A DNA stretch of 26,819 nucleotides from Lingula anatina (taxonomy: Eukaryota > Brachiopoda > Lingulata > Lingulida > Lingulidae): positions 1 through 26,819 of the forward strand of contig NW_019775467.1 in assembly GCF_001039355.2 (NCBI RefSeq), read 5' to 3'. Below are positions 8,969 through 21,834 of the stretch, one piece after another. The position numbers and the translations under genes were made by a program. A model generated the notes under the pieces. The model saw only the letters and a list, made by a program, of their open reading frames with translations. It searched no databases and was not told the DNA's origin. Each line of letters starts with the position of its first letter. Within the stretch, counting starts at the first letter, position 1.

Positions 8969-11900
8969 CTAAAACAGTTTTATGCATAAATTTAAGAACT
9001 CAGCATTTGTTATTTGGATTTAAATATTTTCATCTTTCATATTTTGTTACAGAAAGTATTCTAATTTAAACACTCATATATAGTTTGCCAGGTCTGGTAT
9101 CTTTATGCATTTTGCATCTGCATCACTGTGTCTGTACTAAAAAAAAAAAAAGATATTCAAAATGAGCTGAATCTGTTTCATTTTCGCAGTGTAAACAATC
9201 AGAAGTACTTACGCTGCTGATGGCAGTGAAGGTAGACTATCTCATCCACATGAATGGCCAAGGCATAGTCCCAGTAGATACTGGAAAATTACACAGAGAA
9301 AACTGTTGCCAGAGGCATTTAAGGCACACAATGCGCACTAGACCTTTGTATTGGAAAAATTAACTTTTCTGGATATTTCAGCGATTCCCTCCTTAATCAC
9401 AATGTTATACCCTATGCAAAACCAGTGTTTAATCTTAGTTACAAAAGTGATTCAAAAACTTGACTTTCTTTCTTTGAATGGTTTTGGATATGGTATTCTG
9501 TGGGAAACTACTTAAATTTCGAGGAAAATAAAATTCAGCACTAAGTTCAAGTGGCCCTTGCGTGCTCTTAAGGTCATGCAATGTTCTTTTGACATTTTAT
9601 AGGAAAACTCATTTTTCCTGGAAATTCCCTTTATCAAGTCCAAAACCACCAAGAACATAACAATCTATAACCCCTATTCTAAACGTACCATCACGCCAAC
9701 AGTTCATCAGTTTCCATACTCACTGCAAGAGTGATTAAAAATTAAACCAAAAACTCAAAATCAGGTGTCATTTTCTCAATACTTTTGGGTGGTGTATGAC
9801 TAGATGATTAAGGGAAACTTACTGGCATTTCTAGGAAATGTTTTGCAATGTAAAGGTCTAGTGCTCATTGCATGTGAAAAATATATGAGAGACTAAATCA
9901 CATTTCTTTTGTAATAAAACAACCACATACATCTAAGGACAAATTACTTCTACTGTTTCCAAATCCAATGCAATATTCAAGGATGAGTTTTATTGATGTA
10001 AAAGACTGCAACAAATATAAAACCCATTTTTGCTATGAGTTTGCCTATTCTAATAACTTCTGCATCAGTACCCAGCCTCTATTATTCTCATTATAGATAT
10101 TAGGTATATATTATTCATTTCTGCTCCCACATTGTTACATCCAAACAGCAAAAGCACTACCGTCCAAAGTTAGTCATTAAGGTAGTAATTAAGGTAAAAA
10201 AATGCTGTTAAAAATCTCCAATAACAAATTTTTCAACTTAAGCTGGAGGAATCCCTTGCTTTTGCCAGATACTTTTTGCTCATAAATTATTTACATTCAT
10301 AAATTTCATCATTTTTCTTAAATCAAAAAATATGTAATAGAGAAATGACGCAACTGATAATCAAAGCTGCTGATAAAGGAAAAAACATGAGGTAAAAGAT
10401 TAAAAAAAGAACACCCATACCCACTAAACCATTTCAGCACCAGCTCAAATTCACCTTGCCCAGTAATTAGTCAGTCCTCATCCCAGTAGCCCAGTAGTAA
10501 GTTGATTTTACACAGGTCTACTGAATGAATTGTTAAAACTCACAAAATTACCAACTCCTGGGTTTGTACCACCAGCTGGCATTAGACACAACAAAGGGAT
10601 AATAAGATAGGATAAGAAGAGATATCTAATAAGTTTTCAATTTTGATCCCCCCCCCCCCCCAAAAAAAAAAAAGTAGAAACTGTGCTGAAAATGTACTTA
10701 TTGATCACAGCATGTGGGAAACACTACTGTATAATTGCATTAAGTTTATAAAATAAAGCACACAGCCCCTAAACTCATAGTTTAGGAAAAAGTGACTTCA
10801 GTGCTGGGATTGTGTTGTTCCCTTTTAACTTCTATATTATAACTATATCTGCTTTTCCCTTGGTTAGTGAAACACATTTTAGTCTATGTTTCCTTTTAAC
10901 TTTTAATGAAATGTCAGTCCCAGTCCTACTAAATGCCAGTTCCTTGATTCCCATGCAACAGACAAGGAGGGTGCAGTGGTTTGGGGCTAATATCAAAGTA
11001 CCTCCTATGCATACGCTGGTGGCACAATTAACTAATAGATGACTAAGGGACCATTCCCATACCCCTATCATACTAACAGGATTGACCAGTCTCCGAGGGG
11101 ATTCTCCCTAAATTGCATTTTACTTAAGTGGCTTAGAGGTCTGGCACGTCTACTGAAGCTGCTAAATGTTAGTTAATTACCCCTTAACAACTTCAGTAGG
11201 TATGCCAGACATCAGAGTCGCTCAAGCAGAATGTTATTTAGCGAGAACCCCAACGGAGATGGGTCGATCCTGCTAGATCAATCTTGGTATAGGAACGTGG
11301 TCTAAATAACTTGCACATTGCCTGACTGATTAGCAGGAGAAGATTACCTGGTGCTGAACTGGTTTAACTTGATATGGGTGAATGCAACTAAAGAGAAAAA
11401 CATGAGGAATGGAAAAAAATTATACTCACTCCTGTGAACCCCTTTTCTTGAGGAAACGCTTATATTTATGTCTATGAATATGGTTGCTAGCAGAATGATG
11501 AGAGGAACTAAAGGGGGGAAACAGATGTGAGTGAGTAAAAAAGAAAACATAAATATCATTAAGACACAAATGCAAAACAAGTTATGAGAAATATGAAAGT
11601 GTTAGCCTGAGCAGGAGGCATGTCATTTCTAGATTTTTGAAAGGAACACTCTTTTAAAAACAGATAAAATTTGCTTTTAAGCTTTAATATTTTACAAAAA
11701 AGGTTCTAAAACTTTACAGAACATAAGAACAACTGCTCATTACAACACACTCAGTGGTAATTTGATAAAGCAAACAGAAAATTCTAGACAAAATACACAT
11801 CACTTCTCTCTGATGGGATTTTACACATCATTTCTCTCTAATAGGATTTTACATTATGTATTATTACAAATCTTTACACCGCCTACATTTAACAGCCACA

Positions 11901-14900
11901 TAACAATCAGTGAACTTCCACTGAGACATGGTTTGTGCTATGTGATTCCAAATAACATTTGAGGTCAAACCAAATTTCAATATGCGCATGTATGTACTAT
12001 AAGCATTGCATTCACTCATTCTTACATTCTAAACCATGACAAAAGTATTCCACCAACTCAATATAAAGTTCCCCACCAACCCCTGTTTTACGGTTAAAAA
12101 ATAGGCTTTCATTGCCACAATTATATCAGCATAACACACTTTTTGGATTATCTTTATGAACCATGTATGCAGACCTAAATGACATCCACTGCATTTGAAC
12201 TATACAATATATTGTCAATCACAGAAAAATCACTGGTGCACAAAAGATCTAGGAAAAATGATGTGTATTCTGCTCAATCAAATAAAAAATAGAACAAATG
12301 TGCACAGTCAAAGTGTGCAGAATGAGTCAATCACAAAGACTAACAACTAACAATAGCATGATTAAGGAGAACAATCAAAGTACCACATTCATTTCCAATT
12401 GACAACATTCAAAAGAAAAAAAAAGCAAAAGGTAATACATGAACAACATCAGTTTTCAAATATCAAGGATTTTTTTCTGCGCTGATTCATTGGTAAATGA
12501 CTAAAGACAAGAGGGGCATGCTCTATAATCAATCATTTCAGTGTATCTGTAGGTCACCTTTTATCCGTGTCTTCCTGAGTGTTCTGTCCACCACCCATCA
12601 GTTGATTGGGTGTCCACTTGACGGTCAGTCCATCTGCAGACTGATGAAGAGACAGGTAGCCAGGCAAGGGCTGTGCATCTTCTTTCTGCAGGCAAAAACA
12701 TACTATAACATACAAAGAATTTCTTTTTATATCAAATCAGTGAGATTGAATGAATATCAAATCGGCACGATTCTCAGACTTTTGAAGTGAAATAAAAGAC
12801 CTTATAAAAGTATCAAGGTAGATGCAATAATTGCAAGATTAATGACTCTCCGCTGCAATTGCTTTCAGGTATGTATATTGAAATTTATCAGTATTCTGCT
12901 GGTTTGTAACAATTATGCAGCTTTGGGTTAGATTTCTCAAGACAGGCTCCTTAACAATTTTCAAATAAAACTGTAAGAACTGAGCACTAAAAAAATTAAT
13001 ATACAATTTGCCGGGTTTATCATAGCATAAAGAAACTTTTATGCAAGGCAATATGCAAACACTGTTGTCTTATCAAATGATACCATATAAAACATATTGA
13101 ACACATACTGGCTGAACATGGACATTATTCTTTCCATACAGGAGAAGCACCCTGGAATTCTGATGAAGAGATTCTACATATTCTTTGGCCGACACTGGAG
13201 CTCCCCTCATGCTCTCCTCACTGCTGCTACTGGTGTGTCTCCGGATCTGGAAGAAATATAACTTTTATTAAAATATTGCATTATGATGGGCATGGGCCAG
13301 AAAGAATTGCCTTTTTTCTTTTTTTTTTTTTTCTTTTGATAATTCTTTCACATAATTTTTTTATTTTCAAAAATATAAGGAATTAACTGTAAAGTATAAT
13401 GATAAAGGTTTCAAGAACTTCCAAAGCCTATGCATATAAATGATCATTCTACAGCACTTTATCTCTTTGGTGCAATTATCCAACAGGTGACTCATTCACT
13501 TTTTCAAATGTACGGTTGAATGCACATTTTCCAGCTTTATTAATCCGCCTGACAGAAGTTTTATCTAAAATAACACAACATATACTTGGAGCTGTGGCAC
13601 AGATATTTCACTCTTGAACATCATGTTTAAGGTCATGACTACATAGCTGAATATGCAAAACAATCAACCTTCAGCATGAAGGTCATTTTAAGATCACTTC
13701 AACTTTGGGTCCATACATCTAGTACAAAGATTTCCTATATTAATGGCATGTGTTTACAAGTGTTATATATTTAAACATATAGTTGGGGTTTTCTTCTTCT
13801 TGTTCTCTTTTCTTTTATCTTTGAAATTTACCTTGTTATGGACATTTTCCCCAATATTCTGCATGTTTATGTGCACTATTGTAACTTTCTTTCTTCTTGG
13901 TATAAAATTAAACTTCTTTTTCTGATCTATTATGAAGAAACTGTTATTTCTTGTTCTTGCCTTCCTGGTCTTTTTTCTGTGGAATTTCACACAACAAGTG
14001 AAGATCTCTTCAAATGAACTGGCAAACTGACTGAACATTCTGAGGTTTTCTATGCCAATAGTCTTTCACTCAACCTATTTTAACTGTTTATCAAATTCAC
14101 CTCATACCCTTATTCACTGTCCTGTTAGCAGAATTCCCAATATTCCTCAACTTCAGTCATTTTAATACCATGAACAATATCAACCCAAGGTTGTACTAAG
14201 TCTCAAATCTTCATTTCTGCACTACTCCCATCATGTAATTCTAGGACATGACATTAAAATCCCCTGAATCCATCCAATTTTCCAAAACAACTTGACAGTA
14301 AACATCAAATTTCTGCTCATTATCTTTATAATGGAGCTCTGTCAACTGATTTTGCCCTGTGATCCATACAAACATGCAGAGTCTATCCAAACCACAAATA
14401 ACACTTTCCATCTCTCTTCTCCAAAGTCACATCAACATCATAAGTAATGCACACCAACATGCAGGTGCCGTCAGCTTCTGGTAGTCTAACTAATCACTAT
14501 ATGCAGAATATACAAACTGTAAACTTTCATCTAGGTAAAGTATTAATTGCTTATACAGCTGATTTCATTATATTTATAAAGTTGTATCAATATCAAAAAT
14601 AAGTTGAGCGAAGAAGTATATAGCCCAATTAGCAGCTTTGTGTCAACTTTATTCTATGTCAGATCAGCCAATGCTTCTCAAAAAGCCTACTTCTTGCATA
14701 CAACATGTTGTTGCAAGCAAGTAATTATCTGAAAGGAATCCTATTGAAATTATTTTCTTCGGTGTAAACCAGTACATATAATTGGCCCTGTGTCTCTCTA
14801 TTGCTGTCACCTGGCTTCTACACACACGAGTTCAGTACTGAAAACAGGACATGGCAGCAGTGACAGGCTGCTACATTTAATGACTGAAAATTGGAAGTTT

Positions 14901-17900
14901 ACCATTTCTACACTGAAAATTTCATTCAGAAGAGTCTGAAAACACTTTTTATATGACAAAATGCAGCCAAAGCAGGTCTCCTTAATCATAAATAAATAAA
15001 TATACAGACAGACAAGCTTTCTTTATGGAAAAAGAGCAGAAAAGTAACCTCAATAAACTGATGCCCTTCACATGTATAACAAGGTTCTAATAAGCAACTC
15101 TATTAAGAAGTAATGTAATTCTATCTCTGCATGTAAACAATTCATGTCATGTAGGAGGCTTAACAGGTAAACTGCTATTAGGTCAGCAGTGCCAATGACT
15201 ATGAGCAATGACATAATAAACAATGAGAGCATGCTGTAAGGTGTAGCATGACACAACCAAGAGTCACACCAGTGTGCTAAGCCTAATGGCATAATAAATG
15301 GTGCCTAGGCACCATGAGAACTACCCGCCGCAATGTGGTCACTAGGAACCTGAAAATTACATGTGATTTTATGAAAAACTGTGCTGTGTTACACCATGTT
15401 TGATTTAAAACAACTATATACCTGCAGTCCAGGCCTCTTTGGGGAGTCTGGCCTGGTGATGTGGTGATTCCCTCCACTGTGAATCCTGTGTCTTTGCACC
15501 AGCTCATCTGCAGGCGGGTCTGTCCACAGATGGTCAGTGGTTTTCATCTTGGTATATTCCAGGGCACAGGGACCAACTAAACACAAGCATGGAGATATGA
15601 AATTATTGCAGGTCAAATAGTACCAGCAACATAACATGCAATATTTAAAGATCTAGAGGTGTGGTATGACTGCATGTTATATGAAAGGATAATGAAATAC
15701 ACACATGATTGTATTTCTATAGAACATCTTTTGCAATAATTAATTCATTAATTTTTTTCTCAGTTGAGTAATTTCTCATGATTCATCCTCACATGCTTTA
15801 ATAACTAATGCAAAACGGCAATTAAAATAAACTGACTGGATAATAACAATATGTAATTAACAACTCTAAGAAAATAACTCAAACAAACTCAAAAAAATTA
15901 AGCAAAACATCAAGGAAGCCAACCATTACCTAAGAGAGAGGAGAGAATAGGTCCATCACAACCATCAGCTATTAATGCCCACTCCTCATAATATTTACTG
16001 GAAAAACAATTTAACATTAGACAAGCTCTTCCTAATAAAACTCATTGTAAAAATAAATAAATAAATAAATGTGGCCCAAATGTGCATTTTGTTAGTCCTT
16101 GTAGTTTGTGAGGTGAGGCTATTATAAGTTATAAGATGTGGCTGAGAAGGGGGAATGTACAACAATAAGGAGGGCAAATCCTAAGCAACTTAAATCTGGT
16201 GGCACTATAAATCATTTATCTATCTATTTATAAAAGGTTTCAAGGTAGCAAATCGAATAACATTTAGTAGATTTTCATTAAATAACTAGCTGGCTGAATA
16301 TCATGTTTGCAGATATTCTGGAATGAAATAAGAGGGTTTCTATAATGTTACAGCCCCTTAAAAGTCCAGCGTTTAACACAGTGCTTAGTTTAATCAGCTG
16401 CAATGTTAGAGGGTATATGTGTATGTAATCTTGCAGTCCAAGTCACAAGATAAACATGTGCCCCAAAAATGAAAGACAGCATGCCAGTTTTCACATAATA
16501 TATATATATATGTTATCTTGGAAGAAAGGAAATAACCATCCATCCACCCGGAACTCAGAAAAGATACATCCCATTAACCATGTTTCAAAATCAATACATT
16601 CATTTAATATCTTTTATGAGCATAACTTTAAAACCAAGCTGCTTACTTCCAGTTTTTGACAAGATAGTCTAAAATCTTGGCCAGCTGTTTCTCAAACAGA
16701 GCAATCCTGATCCACAAGTATTTGGGGTTGTAAATACCACTTGGTTTCTTTACACTCTGATTTCTGTTGCCATCTAAAGTGAGGGAAATGGATGATTTTC
16801 TGAAATATAAATTTGATAATATAACTGTTACAATAACATGTAATAAAAAGGCTTTAAACTGTAAATGGTTTTTTTTTCATATACCACCGATTTTTACAGT
16901 CTCATGACAGATAATTAACATGTGGTACAGATAATCAGTTCTTCAAAAATATAGGTTAAATGGCCAAATATACTTCAAGTATACAAGGACACAGCAAGTA
17001 TTATGAAAATACAAAATCCATATGAAAACCATATTCTTCTGTATACAGTGTATACATTCAAGTTCATCTTAAACTAAATTTTAAAAAATACATTTGTTTT
17101 GGGGTCTATGTGTTATAAAAACATTTTTAGTAAAAAAAAATCTCATAAATCAACTACTTGGTCTGTTCACACATTTTCTTACTATAATTTCATTAAACCC
17201 ATCCACAGATTCCAGTATTCCCTAGGTTCATAAATATCATAGCAGATGCAGAGAACACATCAATATAACTGGTCACTTCCCTGAGGTATTACACCTACTA
17301 GTGCACATCTGACAAATGTTCGCATGTATGCATGTTACTTTGTGTGCATGTATTTGCGCATTGTGTGTGTGTTCAAATGTATGTAAGTGCCAGATTGAAT
17401 CTCACTTGGATGCTTCATGCAGATTTTCTATTTCACTGTAAGTCTTCATGACATGGGCCGCTGGTTCAAATCCCTTGGCAACTTTCTGGAGCAGCGCAGT
17501 AGTGGTGCTCAGCTTAAAGAGACCTAGCGCACGTTTCTTGAGGCCATGCAGAAGACAAGCTTCCACAGCTCCTGGAAACAAATTAAAACTGTAATTTGTT
17601 ATTTTGATTTGTGTGGAAACTCTTTGAGGTTTCCAGCCAACTCCATGTAAATGTTTATAAATATGCCCTTTTAATGAACAAGACAGCACACGCTGTCAAA
17701 TGACCAGAACTATATAAAGTGAACATCAACAGCAAAACAGGCCAGAAGTCTGTCACTTCTGAAAATGCAAAGTTTTGTAAAAGCAAAAAATTCACAAAAA
17801 TTGGAATAATTTGAAAAAAAGTTATGTAACCAAGATGAGTTATTACTTCAACTTAGGGTGAATTTTATATATATTACGGTACTCACTCTCATAATTTTGT

Positions 17901-20900
17901 TGATAATAACAAGGAAGTGCACTGAATACCCTCATTGCCAATTTCGACATATTAATATTATACAATGCTTAACTGCATAATCACCACCAAATTTCAATAA
18001 AGTGGACTAGCAGTAGCTACTGCAGGGCCTAATAACCAAGGGGACGCAAACTAACATCTACAAAACAATTTTTGTAAAAGCAAAATTCCACAAAAATGGG
18101 CCAAACATCCAGATCATCAATATCCAACTTTCATAACCCTGGAACACTGAAACGTGGAGCACTTCTAAATATTATGTTTATGAAATACAGCATGCAATCT
18201 CAAAATATCTATTAAAAAATAATGACCACGCCTCCCCCCCCCCCCCTTGATCTTGTAGGGTACCCTTGTGACAGCCATTCTATCACGTTCACTAAACACC
18301 CCTCCCTCTAATCTACACAGTTTGTATTCCCGAGAAAGCTAATAAGCCAGCCTCTGAATGGTTCAGTAATTGTTCTATCGACATCACACATTAATTCATA
18401 CAACAATCTGATGCCTCAGGCTCTCTGAGTGCCTGGGTGAAGGTAACAGTGTCAGCTCTATCAAGGGACTTCACTTAAACTGCCATTGATTTCTATTGAT
18501 TTTTTTTTTTTTTTTTTGCATGTACCTCAAGACCAGACAAAAAAGCACAATTGATAAGGGTTTTAACAACCAAAATTTAACTTCGGGCAGTTGTAACCTG
18601 ATTGTAGATACTCATTACGAATCTGTTTCTGTAATCACAATAAGCATCGTGATGGGGATGGGGAGACCTCAATGAATTATCATTATTGATTTAAAAAACT
18701 ACAACATTTTTAAAATAAATTATAGCTATTATCATATGTATATCTGATCTTGTTAGTAAGTTAAATTTGATAAATTTTACTTCGTTAATGTGTAAAACAG
18801 AAATTATGTTAAGTGAACAAGGATCTTCTTCTTCATGTGCCACCACCGATTCGGTGTTTGACGAACGCTGATATTTTGCCAAAGGGTTCTATTTCTCGCC
18901 CATGACCAGAGGTGTCTTGTTGGTAATTCAAAATTGTCAAGAAAGGACTTTCGTTGTCTGCCTCGGGCACTTTTGCCAGGTATCCTACTGCTCAGGCTAA
19001 GATCTTCTAATCCCTCTTTTCTGATGCAATGTCCCAAGAACTTCAGTTGTCTTTCTCTGACAGTGTTGAGAAGCCGTCTTTTTTGATCAATCTGTTTAAG
19101 GACCTCTTCATTTGTAACATGCTCAATGTACTCACAGATAAATACTGCCAATGCTTATGTACTTAAAAACAGGTCTCATAAACAGAGTAGGCATTTACTA
19201 ACACTACCCACAGATCTTTCAGCACCAACACCTGCATTAACTACATAACCCACTAATTAATCAACACACCTTAAAAGTAATTACTACAACCAGAGTGATT
19301 CCTAGCACTAACATTCATCCCCTTTTGTAGTGCTGGTCAATTTGTGGGTTATATGGTTAATATGGATATAAGTGCTAAAAGATCTGCGGGTAGTGTTAGT
19401 AAATGCCTAATCCGTTTATAAGGCCTGAATAAGGAAACTTGTTAATTTGTCCTTTCAGGATCTTACAATATTTCAATATAACAGCATTTCAATATAACAG
19501 AGGTGGAGCATATTGTGGTCATTTCCCTCTAGACCTTCAGTCAAAGCTTGGGATGTTCACAGCATCAACTCTATTTGTAAAAGCCATGTTCAGCAATGTG
19601 GTCTACATCTTCTGCAAGCTATTTAATGCACATTGGCTTCAAATTGATTTTTTACAGAAGGGAAGAGAGGGTAAAGAAAAGAGAAGCCTCTGGTTGTCAT
19701 AAAATATCTCAGCACCTAATAACAACAGATATAAAAGAATTTACAAGACCACAGCTGATATTGACTCTAAGCTGTAGTGAGAGCGCTTTGATAAAACTGA
19801 GAACTAATGGCTTACTAAAAGGTGGCACAAACTACTTAACCCATTGATGGGCAAGCATTTCCCTCAGTAAAAATAAAGATGCCTGACAGTTTCAAGAAAA
19901 ATATTTTGCTCTCAAAAAATGATTCTCACATTCATACACACTCTCTGAAGTGTACTTCTGTGATATTCACAGTGTCACTGAAAAGTATATGTACTGATAG
20001 CAAAAGTAAGGGACAAGAACCTGATGGAATTTTCCATTAAATCAATAAACTGCATGAGCTATAGTAGCTGTCTTGAAATCTGACCCATGAATAATAACTA
20101 CAAGGAGAAACTGAGGATAAATGGATTATTAATTCAGCTCCATTTAACAGCATTACTTAAAAGTGCTGTGGTTTTTAGAAATTGAAATGGCAACGTATTA
20201 GGATATCATTTTTGATTAACCAAATTCCTGGAAATATTAGAAGGTTCCCACCAACTATCTCAGGATCTCAGAGACAATATCTCAGGATCTCACAGCAGTT
20301 TTCTCTTGATGAATAATTACATAGTCATGGATTACAAACAATTATCATTACATCACTTTTAGTCATAAAAAATGTGCTGATAAAATCTCCCTTTCCTAGA
20401 TGCTAAATGCCATTATAATGCCATTACGTTAAATACAGGCTGGGGCAGCCAGCAACCTGGTCTTTAAAATATGTTTACTTTAACTGACATCTCTGTAAAG
20501 TTTGAGAATCCAATAAGTAGGGTTCTGAGATTTCCTTAATGATACTACAATATCAGCCACTATTCAGAGACTGCATTGATTTCCATGAAAGAGCCATGAC
20601 TTATGAGTCAACGTTGGGTTTACAATCTGCTCACTAATACCAAAAGTTAATCATTGCTCGCATTCATCACAGAATAATACTTTCATTTTCTTCATTTAAA
20701 AGCCACGAGAGAGTTGAAACAGCTTCAATATTCATGTTTTCATTGCTCCTCAATACTCCATAAGTCTTTTCTTCAAAATGTGCTCTTCAATTTCTGGGTT
20801 CCAAGACAATATTGTAAATGCTAAAGCAAAGTAGAAAAGCACTCCGAGAGTGCAGACCTCCGCCAAGGCAGCCATTTTTCATTATTATTGATTATTGATT

Positions 20901-21793
20901 GATTATTGATCCAGATCACTACCAAAACTAATCACTTCTAACTTATCCCATTTCCCACCTACCCTGAAAATTTCATCAAAATCCGTCTATAACTTTTTGA
21001 GTAATGTTGATGACAAACAAACAGACAGACAGACAAACAGGGGTGAAAACATAACCTCCTTGGTGGTGGTAAAAAACAGCATTATTTCCTCTTTTGTGAA
21101 CGCTGGCATAAATTAAAGTATACAACACCCTTTATAATATGGATCAGAGAAAAAAAGCATGCTCTACAACATAGTATTATACACATGATAATAAACCAGA
21201 TCACTTCTAAACACTCCTGTATACACTCAACAAATGGAACTGAATGGTATTTCAAGTTTCTAGGTTTCAACAGATAAAGTAAGTACATAGGGAGTGATAG
21301 GGACCATTCCCAGACCTTAGTGTACTAACTATACATTGATCTATCTCTGATGGGATTCTCACTAAATTGTAATCAACTGAAGCGGCTTAGATGTCTTTCA
21401 CACCTACTGAAGCTGCTAGGGGGTAATTAATTATCGTTTAGCAGCTTCAGTAGGTGCTCCAGACATCTAAGCCACTTAAGCTGAAAGCAATTTAGCAAGG
21501 AACGCCTCGGAAAAGGATTGATCCTGTTAGATCGATCTAGGTATGTGAACCCAGTCATAGTTATCTTTAACTCAATTCACACTAGCCATCTGGACCACAG
21601 TTATCACCTAACCACAGTTTCTGTTTCGAATATACATCAAAGACCTACCACATAAGTGTGAATGCACTGACAGCACTAAACCCACCTTGGGACTTGGGCT
21701 CTATCACAGTCTACACACTCTCACACACAGCAGATGATATATCTAATGTCCTAAGGTTTTCAGCCAGTAGAATCCAATCTCTTATCTTTTGTG

Positions 21794-21834
<41 letters not shown>

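Larger units (their letters stand above)
9281..12557 (-). other. SGSM intron between exons 7 and 8
   Basis: This 3.3-kb intron has no exon I can support. It contains a poly-C/poly-A tract (10648-10673), a fold-back element (11047-11303) and a 28-bp tandem duplication (11795-11850). Confidence 0.7.

Noticed and set aside
10470-10585. Second tRNA-like stretch (GCCCAGTAGTAAG, then GGTTTGTACC)
   Set aside because: The boxes are weak, their spacing is too long, and no acceptor or T stem forms.
13743-14038. Hydrophobic and basic frames on both strands
   Set aside because: They arise from T-rich and A-rich intron sequence, with no splice support and no likeness to known proteins.
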